Assembly (NCBI RefSeq): GCF_000685275.1
Contig: NZ_ARYK01000005.1
Location: 1-64,000, forward strand
Direction: 5' to 3'
From: Hyphomonas johnsonii MHS-2
GTDB taxonomy: Bacteria > Pseudomonadota > Alphaproteobacteria > Caulobacterales > Hyphomonadaceae
DNA: 64,000 bases
The position numbers and the translations under genes were made by a program. The notes beneath the pieces are model-generated. The model was given only the letters and a program-made list of their open reading frames with translations. It was not told the origin of the DNA and did not search any database. The first letter of the stretch is position 1. Every line of letters begins with the position of its first letter. Of the stretch, positions 27,885 through 37,896 are shown one piece after another.

Positions 27885-28505
27885 CTACAGGCCCTCGGCC
27901 GTCTCGATCACGAGGTCGACCGACGGGCGCACCTTGTAGCCCTCTTCGCGCAGCGTCTTGACCACACGGCCGTCGGAATTGATGAACACGATCGCCGGAT
28001 GCGGAATGCCGTAATAGCGCGAACCCTCCTGCATCTTGGTGTTCAGCAGGTTGAATGCCCGGATCGCCACCGAGCCATCATCCGACAGCATGGGATAGGT
28101 CAGGCCCTTGGCGGTCTTGTAACCAGCCAGCGTCTCCACCGGGTCGTAGGACACGGCGACCAGCGTCCAGCCGGCATCCGTCAGCGGCGCGGCAGCTGCT
28201 TCGAGGTCGATGAGCTGCTTCTTGCAATAGGGGCACCAGTCGGCCGAGCGGACGAAGGCGACGACCGTGCCCTTCGGGCCGGCCAGCGACGCGAAGGTCT
28301 GCGTGGCGCCGGCCGTGTCGACAAGATCGACGACCGGGGCTTCGGCGCCGTCCGGAAGGCCGATTGCCGGCGTCTCGGCGCTCGCTGCGACCGCCCTCTC
28401 CGCTTCGGCGGCCTTGGCATTGAGGACATCGTCGGACACCGCCTGAGCGCTGACCGCGGCAGGAAGCATGGCCAGGACAGAAGCGAGCGAAAGTGAACGG
28501 ATCAC
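27885..28505 (-). CDS. Secreted thioredoxin-fold peroxiredoxin-like protein (AhpC/TSA)
   Basis: The 206-residue product starts at a GTG (28505) supported by a GAGGAG upstream and has a signal peptide (cleavage near residue 20). A thioredoxin-fold domain follows, with the redox motif WCPYCKKQ (CxxC), the TLVAVSYDP strand and a cis-Pro region around IPHPAIVFI. CxxC with AhpC/TSA-type context suggests a periplasmic peroxiredoxin or disulfide reductase. Reduction partners are not in this window, although dsbB is at 44085. Confidence 0.8.
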   Translation of the reverse strand: MIRSLSLASVLAMLPAAVSAQAVSDDVLNAKAAEAERAVAASAETPAIGLPDGAEAPVVDLVDTAGATQTFASLAGPKGTVVAFVRSADWCPYCKKQLIDLEAAAAPLTDAGWTLVAVSYDPVETLAGYKTAKGLTYPMLSDDGSVAIRAFNLLNTKMQEGSRYYGIPHPAIVFINSDGRVVKTLREEGYKVRPSVDLVIETAEGL

Positions 28506-28578
28506 GGCAGGTCTCCTCTTGCTGTGAGTGCTTTTCCTAGCCGCAATGACCGGCTCAGGCGAGCGTGTTTGGCCCGCC

Positions 28579-29127
28579 TCACGCGGGTTTGATCCGCCGT
28601 GTACGCCACTGGTCGGCACTCTGCCCGTACAGGTCCCAGACGATATGGGCGAACGGTTCGGGCGCCGGCGCCTTGCGCAGGAAGGCCGACCCCAGCCGCT
28701 CAGCGACCTTGATCGACGGCGCATTCATCGGGTCGATGCAGTGAATGATCTCGTCCCAGCCCAGGATATCAACCGCATAATCCATCGCCGCCGCCGCCCC
28801 TTCCTGCGCATAGCCCTTGCCCCATGCCGCAGGCAGAAGGCCCCAGCCGACCTCGTTTCCGGGCCAGCCTTCCGGGCGCCATGGGCCGAGCCGGCCGATC
28901 CAGTTTCCGGTGGCCTTTTCGATCACGGAAAACATCGAGAACCCGGAAATCGTCCAGGCACCGGTCATCGTGCAGAGACTGCGCCAGACCACCGATGGCG
29001 TTTGCACCCCGCCGATGAATTCGGCCGATGCCGCATCATCCATCAGTGCGCAAAAGCCGCCAAAATCCTCAGCCCGGGGTGGGCGGAGGATCAGGCGGCC
29101 TGTTTCAAGCGTTGGCCCGATGGCCAT
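28579..29127 (-). CDS. GNAT family N-acetyltransferase (RimJ/RimL type)
   Basis: The 182-residue protein has the RimJ/RimL-like start LETGRLILRPPRAEDF, a GNAT beta-strand and acetyl-CoA loop region around IGRLGPWRPEGWPGNEVG and the GYAQEGAAAAMDYAV helix, and the C-terminal NAPSIKVAERLGS. This group acetylates the N-terminus of ribosomal proteins or small substrates. The stop of this gene and the start of mdh are separated only by a few bases on the other side (mdh stop at 29137), so the two may be cotranscribed. Confidence 0.85.
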   Translation of the reverse strand: MAIGPTLETGRLILRPPRAEDFGGFCALMDDAASAEFIGGVQTPSVVWRSLCTMTGAWTISGFSMFSVIEKATGNWIGRLGPWRPEGWPGNEVGWGLLPAAWGKGYAQEGAAAAMDYAVDILGWDEIIHCIDPMNAPSIKVAERLGSAFLRKAPAPEPFAHIVWDLYGQSADQWRTRRIKPA

Positions 29128-29136
29128 GCGTGGCTC

Positions 29137-30988
<1,852 letters not shown>

Positions 30989-31351
30989 AGGTTTAATACC
31001 CTTCTATTTCAGTCCGGAGCGTAAATACGCCCATGATCCGGTGAATATGGTGAAACACCGGCGTTCCTGCAAGGAAAACCGGTGCGTTGTCCTTGGCGCC
31101 TTACTCCCGCAGGCGGGCGCGGGGAAAGGAATACATAAAGCACGCTCCCGCAAACTTTGAGAAAAGGCAATTTATATTGCATTTATACTTATATTCTTGA
31201 TGCCCAAGGAAGAGAAAGTCATTGAAACTGCCGCCTGCTTAAGACTAGACCACTTCGGGTTTTGCATTGACTCAGATTAACCAAAGGGTAATTTCCCCAA
31301 TCTGGTGTAGTTCCAACGGTTGGGGCACCGGACAAATATAGGGGATATGTT
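30989..31351. other. Divergent intergenic region Bax inhibitor-1 / DUF2853
   Basis: The 363-base gap between divergent genes has no credible gene. It contains an unusually AT-rich patch at about 31165-31220, an imperfect inverted repeat GCAAT-TTAT-ATTGC at 31187-31200, and a promoter-like pair near 31267-31294. The AT-rich patch contrasts with the GC-rich surroundings and may bind a regulator. Confidence 0.5.
31267..31294 (+). promoter_or_regulatory. Possible promoter of DUF2853 gene
   Basis: TTGACT (31267-31272) and TAATTT (31289-31294) are separated by 16 bases and lie about 57 bases before the ATG at 31352. The match is moderate, and it is the only reasonable pair close to the gene. Confidence 0.4.
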
Positions 31352-31684
31352 ATGGCAGATGCATCGGCCTACGCCGAAAACATCAAGAAATACGCGAACG
31401 GCTACAATCAGGCCGCCGCGGAAAAGATCGTGGGACATCTTGGCATCGCTCTGCGCAACCGTGACAGCGCGGTTGTTGCTTGCACCGACTCGGGGGAACT
31501 GGACCGGGTTCGGGAACGGTGGTGCCGCGGCAAACTCGGCCTCGCGCAGACCAAGGATGATCTCGACGCCGCGATTGCGGCGGTCTGCAGCAAGTTGCAG
31601 GCCGAAGGGGGCGCCAAGTCTCGCGTTACATTCTACTACCTGATTGCCGAACATTTCGGCAAACTGGATCATCTGGCCGGATAA
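31352..31684 (+). CDS. DUF2853 family protein
   Basis: The 110-residue protein is a small acidic helical protein with the DUF2853 pattern: NRDSAVVACTDSGELDRVRERW, then KLGL, then a C-terminal VTFYYLIAEHFGKLDHL. The family has no known function. It is a single-gene unit with its own promoter candidate and a following terminator. There are no catalytic motifs; the length equals the family length. Confidence 0.8.
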   Translation: MADASAYAENIKKYANGYNQAAAEKIVGHLGIALRNRDSAVVACTDSGELDRVRERWCRGKLGLAQTKDDLDAAIAAVCSKLQAEGGAKSRVTFYYLIAEHFGKLDHLAG

Positions 31685-31709
31685 CGGGAGATTCCAGCCG
31701 AAGACGAGG

Positions 31710-31743
31710 AAACCCGGTCGGGAGGGTGCCGGGTTTTCTTTTG
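31710..31743 (+). terminator. Intrinsic terminator after DUF2853 gene
   Basis: AAACCCGG pairs with CCGGGTTT, with an 11-base loop and a T-rich tail. It lies before the thpR start at 31771; an earlier ATG for that gene at 31726 falls inside the hairpin, which argues against it. Confidence 0.75.
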
Positions 31744-31770
31744 TCCGAAACCCTGTTTCAGATGCCGCGC

Positions 31771-32307
31771 ATGTACCGCCTTTTCGCCGCCCTGCCGGTC
31801 GACCCGGAAATCGCGCCGGGCCTGGTGGCCCTGCAGAAGGGCCTCACAGGCGCAAGCTGGCGGCCCGAACGCAATTTTCATGTGACGTTGCGCTTCTTCG
31901 GTGCTCTCAACCACACGCAGGCCCGCGACCTCGACGATCTTCTGGGCGAGATCACTGCCCCGCAGATCGAAATTCGCCTTGAGGGCGTCGGCTGGTTCGG
32001 ACGGCGTGAACCGACAGCTGTCTGGGCGCGCGTCCGCGAAGACGACGCCCTGCGCGCTCTGGCCAGCCAGTGCGAGCGCGCGGCGCGCCGGATGGGCCTG
32101 CCGCCTGACCGGCGCCCGTTCACGCCACATGTCACGCTCGCCTACCTGCATGACGCCACGCTCGAAGACACGCGGGCCTGGACCGAAGCGCGCCAATCCT
32201 ATCGCAGCGAGCCCTTCTGGGCTGACAGTTTCCATCTCTATTCGAGCCATATGGGCAATGGGCCCAGCCGGTACATCCCGGAAGCCGACTACGTGCTGGG
32301 CGGCTGA
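31771..32307 (+). CDS. thpR: RNA 2',3'-cyclic phosphodiesterase (2H family)
   Basis: The 178-residue protein has two HxTx motifs, HVTL at residues 37-40 and HVTL at 120-123, that form the active site of 2H phosphodiesterases, with the family start MYRLFAALP. ThpR (LigT) opens 2',3'-cyclic ends of RNA and seals tRNA halves in vitro. The start at 31771 follows the DUF2853 terminator; in-frame ATGs upstream lie within or next to the hairpin. The 3' end overlaps the convergent GT-C-like gene by 19 bases. Confidence 0.92.
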   Translation: MYRLFAALPVDPEIAPGLVALQKGLTGASWRPERNFHVTLRFFGALNHTQARDLDDLLGEITAPQIEIRLEGVGWFGRREPTAVWARVREDDALRALASQCERAARRMGLPPDRRPFTPHVTLAYLHDATLEDTRAWTEARQSYRSEPFWADSFHLYSSHMGNGPSRYIPEADYVLGG

Positions 32308-34064
32308 ACCCGGTAGAGCGTGACCCCCTCGGCGGGCACCGCGAGCACGTCGAGTCCCTCCGGCACCGCAGTGTCCTGCATGTGTGCCGCCAGGCCTTCC
32401 GGATGGGCGCCGGCAAGCATCTCCATTTCCGGATGCATCGGACAGGCGAGAACATAGGCGATACCGGCGGCACGCATGCGCTGCACGGCATCGGCTGGCG
32501 GTGCGGTGAATATCTCGAGCGCAGTCTCGATACCCGCCACATTGCGGTGATAGTGCCCGTGCAGCACGCGCTGGTCCGTATGTTCCAGGATGCCCGGCCC
32601 TGCGTCGGCGACAGTCAACACAAGCCCCACCGGCACGGCGTTCAATGCCGCAATGCTGGCAGGACCGGCGCAGGCTTTCGACGCAACGGCAGATGGCAGT
32701 GCTTGGGACGGCGCAGGCTTGAAGACCATGCCGGGTGCGCCCCAGACCAATGGCACCGATACCGCAAGTGCCAGAATATAGCCCGCGCCTCGCGCGCCAT
32801 CGACGCCCTTCTGCGAATACAGTCCCGCCACCCACGCGCCGAGTGGCAGGATCGCGAAAATGTGCCCGAACGTATAGAACCGGACCTGCTGTATCATCAG
32901 GGCAATGTCGATCAGGAGCAGGGCGGCGATCAGCAGGTGGCCGCGCCGGTTGACGCCCCGCCGCACCTGCCATGCGCTGACACCCAGCGCCACAAGCATG
33001 ATGCCCGCCCGGAACGGCACTTCCTGCGCCATGTTCGGCACGGCGGCATAGATCGGCCGCGCCTCGTCGACGGAGTCCAGCCACAGGGTCTGCACGATGG
33101 GTGGCAGGTCGCTCAACGGGTTCGCCAGGCATTGCGGCGCCTGCAGCAACAGCAGGACGCCACATGCCAGGCCGAGTCCCGCAAGCCCCGCGCCCCGAAC
33201 CGCCATGGCGCGCCCGGACAGGGTCCATGCCGCCAGCGCCAGGCCAAAACCGCCGAGTGCCGCTGCGCTGACGGTGACCAGCGACAGCGCATCGCAATGC
33301 ACGGTCCCGTAATGCGCCGGCCCGATCGTCAGGAAGAACAGGGCCAGGGTCGAAAGGCCGAAACTGGCACCGAAAGCCGCAACGCCGCGCCGCGCGGGGG
33401 CGCCGGTCACGGCCCAGTCGAGTGCGTGGAAGGCGCAGAAGACGCCGACGAAGGCGTAGACTTCCACCCCGATGGCTGTCGAGATCGCGAGTGCCGCGCC
33501 TGCCAGCGCCAGGCTCGCCGGGCGCCGGGCAGGGTCCAGCGACGCGCCGAGCGCAATCGCCAGGAAGGCCAGCTGCACATTGTGATGGTCGATGCTGAAG
33601 CTGAGGAATTTCTGGTGCCGGAACAGGATCGCCCCGGCGATGATGCAGGTGAACACCAGCACGGTCCGCCCGCCGAGATGGCGCGCCCCCATGACCAGCC
33701 CCCAGACCAGCAGGAGAACGCTCAGCGGCGGCCAGAGCGCGCAGGCCCAGTACAGCGCCGCATCCGCCGGCAGGACAATGTCCAACACCGCCGTCAGTGC
33801 CAGGATCGGCACGTCGACCAGCCGTGACCAGTGCATCGCCGTGCCGCCGTCCGGCCCGAGCCGCGCCTGACTGACATCGAACCAGCCTTGCCCGGCCAGG
33901 AAATCCTGGATCTGCACCAGGCGCATGACATCGTCGCCGTCCGCGCTGCCATTGGCAAACCGACCCGCCACCACGCTCATCACCAGCAGCGACAGCACCA
34001 TCAGCGCGCCGAACCCGACCGCAATCTGGCGCATGATGGCGTCTCCGGCCTGGCGTGTCGGCAT
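32289..34064 (-). CDS. GT-C-like polytopic membrane protein
   Basis: The 591-residue protein has about 10-12 hydrophobic segments and a soluble C-terminal domain. The first periplasmic loop has GDD at residues 43-45 (motif DGDDVMRLVQ) and continues with GGTAMHWSRL, a pattern seen in GT-C-type lipid-linked sugar transferases. The C-terminal region is not recognised. It is divergent from a GT2, a methyltransferase and a four-helix SMR-like protein at 34153-36268. It may transfer a polyprenyl-linked sugar in the periplasm. The start at 34064 has GAGGGGG upstream. Confidence 0.6.
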   Translation of the reverse strand: MPTRQAGDAIMRQIAVGFGALMVLSLLVMSVVAGRFANGSADGDDVMRLVQIQDFLAGQGWFDVSQARLGPDGGTAMHWSRLVDVPILALTAVLDIVLPADAALYWACALWPPLSVLLLVWGLVMGARHLGGRTVLVFTCIIAGAILFRHQKFLSFSIDHHNVQLAFLAIALGASLDPARRPASLALAGAALAISTAIGVEVYAFVGVFCAFHALDWAVTGAPARRGVAAFGASFGLSTLALFFLTIGPAHYGTVHCDALSLVTVSAAALGGFGLALAAWTLSGRAMAVRGAGLAGLGLACGVLLLLQAPQCLANPLSDLPPIVQTLWLDSVDEARPIYAAVPNMAQEVPFRAGIMLVALGVSAWQVRRGVNRRGHLLIAALLLIDIALMIQQVRFYTFGHIFAILPLGAWVAGLYSQKGVDGARGAGYILALAVSVPLVWGAPGMVFKPAPSQALPSAVASKACAGPASIAALNAVPVGLVLTVADAGPGILEHTDQRVLHGHYHRNVAGIETALEIFTAPPADAVQRMRAAGIAYVLACPMHPEMEMLAGAHPEGLAAHMQDTAVPEGLDVLAVPAEGVTLYRVQPPST

Positions 34065-34152
34065 TGGTGTTCCCCCTCATAACCGGCGCATGAAAGGCAA
34101 CCTTAACCTCTGCCTGTATAGAAAAGACTAAGGTAATCCGGGGTAATCCACT

Positions 34153-35187
34153 GTGCCGATCGACCATTTCAGCGATCTCAACATCGCGGTCCTCCTCCCC
34201 TGCTTCAATGAGGGCAAATCGATCGCGTCGGTCGTGCTTGGCTTCCGCAAGGCCCTGCCGCGCGCGCGCATCTTCGTCTACAACAACAATTCCAGTGACG
34301 ACACGGCCGAACAGGCTGCCCGCGCCGGCGCCACCGTCGTGCCCTCGCGCCGTCAGGGCAAAGGCAATGTCGTGCGCCAGATGTTCGCCGACATCGACGC
34401 CGACATCTATCTCATGGCCGATGGCGACGGCACCTACGACCCTTCTGCCGCGCCCCGCATGGTCCAGACCCTGCTCGACGATCGCGCCGACATGGTGGTC
34501 GGCACACGGCGCAACGTGACGCAGGATGCCGGCCGCAACGGGCACGCCATCGGCAACCGCCTGTTCAACTCTGTCTACAAGACGCTGTTCGGCAACGAGT
34601 TCACCGACATCTTTTCGGGCTACCGCGCCTTCACGCGCCGTTTCGCCAAGAGCTTCCCGGCCTCTTCGGCAGGGTTCGAGATCGAAACCGAAATGTCCGT
34701 GCACGCCTCGACCCTGCGCTTGCCGGTGTCGGAAGTGGAATTCGACTATGGCCGCCGCATGGAAGGCGCACCGAGCAAGCTCTCGACCTTCCGCGACGGT
34801 TTCCGCATCCTGCGCATGATGGGCATGCTGATGAAGGAAACGCGCCCGTTCGTCTTCTTCGGCTATGTGTCGGTCGCCCTGTTCGCTGCATCCGTCTTCT
34901 TTATGGCGCCCGTCATCCGCGACTATCTTGCCACCGGCCTTGTTGACCGCCTCCCGACCTGGATGCTGGCCATGACGCTCCTCCTTGGTGCGATGATGAC
35001 CTTCATCGCCGGCGTCGTGCTCGATTCCGTCGCCCGCGGCCGTGCCGAACAGAAGCGCATCCACTATCTTTCCATCGCCCCCTCGCGCGGCGAACAGTTC
35101 CGTCCCGGCACCACTTCGCTCTTCGACCGCCGGCAAGACACAACGCCGACAAGTTCGCCCGCCCAGCGAGGCGCCGATCAAAGATGA
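34153..35187 (+). CDS. GT2 family glycosyltransferase with two C-terminal membrane helices
   Basis: The 344-residue protein begins at a GTG (34153) and has the GT-A core: LLPCFNEGKSI at the start, YNNNSSDDT, and the metal-binding DGDG at residues 90-93. The C-terminal part has two membrane helices (about 233-255 and 270-292), as in polyprenyl-phosphate hexosyltransferases such as dolichol-phosphate mannose synthase-like, ArnC and GtrB proteins. It likely charges undecaprenyl phosphate with a sugar. It overlaps the methyltransferase by four bases. Confidence 0.85.
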   Translation: MPIDHFSDLNIAVLLPCFNEGKSIASVVLGFRKALPRARIFVYNNNSSDDTAEQAARAGATVVPSRRQGKGNVVRQMFADIDADIYLMADGDGTYDPSAAPRMVQTLLDDRADMVVGTRRNVTQDAGRNGHAIGNRLFNSVYKTLFGNEFTDIFSGYRAFTRRFAKSFPASSAGFEIETEMSVHASTLRLPVSEVEFDYGRRMEGAPSKLSTFRDGFRILRMMGMLMKETRPFVFFGYVSVALFAASVFFMAPVIRDYLATGLVDRLPTWMLAMTLLLGAMMTFIAGVVLDSVARGRAEQKRIHYLSIAPSRGEQFRPGTTSLFDRRQDTTPTSSPAQRGADQR

Positions 35188-35912
35188 AGCGCGAAGACAC
35201 CAACCGAATCCGTTTTGTTCTCGAGGATGTGCTGCCGGCATTCCTGCACGACTCGCCGTTGTTCCGGGGCGCCGCCAGCCTGATCTGGGGCAAGCACATT
35301 GCCGAACTCGCCGATTTCCGCGAGCGCGCGCCATTCCTCAGCGAAGCGGAATACGAGGCGCTCTACAGGAACCACCCGCGCGTCCACGAAGGCACTGATA
35401 ATTCCGAGGCCTGCATCGCCGCGATCTGTGCCGACATTGTTGGCGACAGTGTGTGTGACATCGGCTGCGGCACCGGCCATCTCCTCTCGCGCATCCGCAA
35501 GGCGAACCCCGGCCTCTCGCGTCTCACCGGCGTCGATTTCGCCATTGATGACGCTGCCGCGCTCGACGGTATCGAATATGTCGCGGCCAAGATCGAGGCC
35601 CTGCCCTTTGCCGACGGCGAGTTCGATACGGTTGTCTGTACCCACGTCATCGAGCACGTCCTGGACTACCGCAAGGCGATTGCCGAGCTGCGCCGCGTTG
35701 CCCGGCGCCGGGTGATCATCGTCGTGCCGCGCGAACGTGAATACCGCTACACGTTCAACCCGCACTTCAACTTCTTCCCCTATACGCACTCGTTCCTGCG
35801 CGCGATGCAGCCGGTGCCGGATGCCCATGCCTGCCGCGACATCAATCGCGACATCTATTATTGCGAGACGCTGGATGGTGATGCGACGCCCCGCTTGATG
35901 GCCGCCGGATGA
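35184..35912 (+). CDS. Class I SAM-dependent methyltransferase
   Basis: The 242-residue protein has SAM-binding motif I at residues 90-100 (VCDIGCGTGHL), a GVDF acidic residue region after motif I, and the CTHVIEHVLDYRKAI post-II region. The substrate is unknown. Because it overlaps the lipid-linked sugar transferase upstream and the SMR-like flippase downstream by four bases each, methylation of the same glycan or carrier is the most economical guess. Confidence 0.85.
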   Translation: MKREDTNRIRFVLEDVLPAFLHDSPLFRGAASLIWGKHIAELADFRERAPFLSEAEYEALYRNHPRVHEGTDNSEACIAAICADIVGDSVCDIGCGTGHLLSRIRKANPGLSRLTGVDFAIDDAAALDGIEYVAAKIEALPFADGEFDTVVCTHVIEHVLDYRKAIAELRRVARRRVIIVVPREREYRYTFNPHFNFFPYTHSFLRAMQPVPDAHACRDINRDIYYCETLDGDATPRLMAAG

Positions 35913-36268
35913 AGCCGCTGAGCCTGCCCGTCTACGGCCTGCTTCTGCTGACGCCAGTCATGATCGCGCTCGGCCAGGTCCTTTTCAAGCTGACCAGCAC
36001 CCGGCTTGCGGCTCAGCCCGACACACCGTTCTACACGGTCGCCATGAACCCGCTCTTCGTGCTCGCCCTGGCCATCTATGGCAGCGCCACCCTGCTCTGG
36101 ATCTATGTTCTGAAACTCGTTCCGCTGTCCTACGCCTATTCCTTCATGGCGCTGACCTTTGTCCTGGTGCCACTCATGGCGTCGCTCTGGCTCGGCGAGA
36201 GCCTCAACCTGAAATACGCGATCGGCGCATGCCTGATCATCGCCGGACTCGTCGTCGTCCAGGCCTGA
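35909..36268 (+). CDS. Small four-helix membrane protein, SMR/ArnE-like flippase
   Basis: The 119-residue protein has four hydrophobic helices and a C-terminal pattern, WLGESLNLKYAIGACLIIAGLVVV, typical of the EamA/SMR family halves. ArnE and ArnF are similar small proteins that flip undecaprenyl-phosphate-linked aminoarabinose. Context (GT2, methyltransferase, GT-C-like protein) makes lipid-linked sugar transport more likely than drug efflux. No conserved Glu of EmrE (position 14) is visible near the N-terminus, which supports this. Confidence 0.7.
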   Translation: MKPLSLPVYGLLLLTPVMIALGQVLFKLTSTRLAAQPDTPFYTVAMNPLFVLALAIYGSATLLWIYVLKLVPLSYAYSFMALTFVLVPLMASLWLGESLNLKYAIGACLIIAGLVVVQA

Positions 36269-36289
36269 AATATCCAGAAAATAGGGGAA

Positions 36290-36365
36290 TGGTGCCGCTA
36301 AGGTGACTTGAACACCTGACCCCCGCATTACGAATGCGATGCTCTACCAGCTGAGCTATAGCGGC
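36290..36365 (-). tRNA. tRNA-Thr(CGT)
   Basis: On the minus strand the sequence folds as a complete tRNA: acceptor GCCGCTA with TAGCGGC, D stem GCTC, anticodon stem with loop TTCGTAA carrying anticodon CGT, T arm with TTCAAGT, discriminator A and an encoded CCA (36292-36290). It reads ACG codons for threonine. It lies between the SMR-like gene and the HemY-like gene. Confidence 0.96.
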
Positions 36366-36457
36366 CTGCTCCATGGAGCGTCCGGCCTGAATAACGACAC
36401 GCAGGGCCCGGCGCAAGACGTTTTGCCTGTTCTCGGCCAGCTGCCAGTCAGGATTTT

Positions 36458-37891
36458 TCAGTCATCGTCCGAAACATAGTCGAGCGGCGGCGACAGCGGC
36501 CGGTCAGCGGCCTTTGGCGCAGGAACCTTCTCGTCCTCCGGGCCCGACAGGGCCAGGACGCGGCCGGCTTCCAGCTCGCGCCCGTAGGATTCATAGCGCG
36601 GATGCACCAGGTCACCGACATCCCCGAAGGCATAGACCAGCCGGCTCCAGTCACGCTTGGCGAAGTCGAACGCATTGCCCTTCGGGTCGATGTCCGACCA
36701 GTCCGCCTCCCGTGAAGCCGAAGCAGCCATCCGGCCCCAGCGCTGGGCTTCTTCCGGGTCGCCGTAACCCTTGAGCGCCCGCTCCATCAGCAGGCAGAGG
36801 CGCGCAGTCGGGTTCTCTTCGACCAGCAACGCCAGGTTCTTGACAGCTTCGACCCAGTTGGCCTCGTCCATCGCGAGTTCGGCCGCCAGGATCCGGCTTT
36901 CCCGGTGCGACGGATAGGTGGCGACCAGTGCCTCGAGACGCGCAGCGATATTCTGACGCGTATCCTGCGGCACCAGGCGCCGCGACAGCTGTGCCAGCGC
37001 CGGGTGCGGCCGCGCCTTCCAGCCGAGTTCGAGCACGCCCTGCGCAGCCTTCTCCTTGCCATCCACCATCAGGTGGCGGGCGCCATGCCAGGCGGCAGGC
37101 GGGAAAGCCGGCGCCGCCCGGATCGCTTCGGCCAGCGCCTTTTGCGCTTCCTGCTTCTGGTCGTGTCCCATGCCCGCGGCCAGGGCCGTCAGCAGAACCG
37201 CACGGCGGCGACGCAGGCTGTCGCCGGTAATCAGGCCGCGCTTTTCGCCGATGACGAGCGTCTCCAGTGCCTTTTCCCATTCCCCGCGCGAGACCTGCAG
37301 GTCGAACAGGGAATTGAATGGCCAGTCGGCGTCCGATTTCAGGCCGAGCGCTTCACGGGCGCGGGCTTCGGCGGTCGCCTGGTCGCCACGCTCGGCGGCT
37401 GCCATGGCAGAGCCTCGCAGGCCGGCGAGCTGGCCGCCCGGCAAGCGGGTCAGCAGGCCCCAGGCACGTTCGGCGCCGGCCCAGTCATCATTGGCTTCGG
37501 CGGCGCGCGCTTCCAGCAGGAGTTTCAGGCGCTCGTCCTCGGCGTGCCGGGCAGCCTTGCGGGCCAGCTTCAGGGCATGTGTCGCGTCTCCGGCTTCAGC
37601 TGCCAGCAGGCCTTCCGTCAGCGCAAGATTGGCCTTGCGCGCACGTGAATTCTGGCGTGACCGGCCGATCTTGCCCGGCAGCACGAACAGGCCGCTCAGC
37701 ACCCACCAGCCAAACGCAATGATGCCGCCGAACAGCAGCATCAGGATGGCGGCAAACCCTGAACGGATCTGGATCGTTTCCTGACCGACAGGGATGGTGA
37801 CATGGCCCGGCAGGGTAAAGGCCCAGAATCCGACCAGCGCGCCGCCAATGACGATCGACAGGATCAGTACAAACAGGAAAATCCGGTTCAT
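36458..37891 (-). CDS. HemY-like TPR membrane protein
   Basis: The 477-residue protein has two membrane helices at the N-terminus (about residues 5-25 and 47-70) followed by helical TPR-like repeats, with the typical HemY N-terminal pattern of a positively charged SRARKANLALTEGLLAAEAGD stretch. The protein is encoded with hemC, hemD and a mitofilin-like protein. In enterobacteria a HemY of this type is encoded with hemCD-hemX; its function is not settled and it is not protoporphyrinogen oxidase. Six bases after the mitofilin-like stop. Confidence 0.85.
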   Translation of the reverse strand: MNRIFLFVLILSIVIGGALVGFWAFTLPGHVTIPVGQETIQIRSGFAAILMLLFGGIIAFGWWVLSGLFVLPGKIGRSRQNSRARKANLALTEGLLAAEAGDATHALKLARKAARHAEDERLKLLLEARAAEANDDWAGAERAWGLLTRLPGGQLAGLRGSAMAAAERGDQATAEARAREALGLKSDADWPFNSLFDLQVSRGEWEKALETLVIGEKRGLITGDSLRRRRAVLLTALAAGMGHDQKQEAQKALAEAIRAAPAFPPAAWHGARHLMVDGKEKAAQGVLELGWKARPHPALAQLSRRLVPQDTRQNIAARLEALVATYPSHRESRILAAELAMDEANWVEAVKNLALLVEENPTARLCLLMERALKGYGDPEEAQRWGRMAASASREADWSDIDPKGNAFDFAKRDWSRLVYAFGDVGDLVHPRYESYGRELEAGRVLALSGPEDEKVPAPKAADRPLSPPLDYVSDDD

Positions 37892-37896
37892 GACCG

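Noticed and set aside
31669..35334. A very long open frame of about 1,200 codons on the minus strand
   Set aside because: It lies mostly in another frame of, or antisense to, thpR, the GT-C-like gene, the GT2 and the methyltransferase. The composition is Arg/Ala/Gly-rich, as expected in shadow frames of a GC-rich genome, and no domain is visible.
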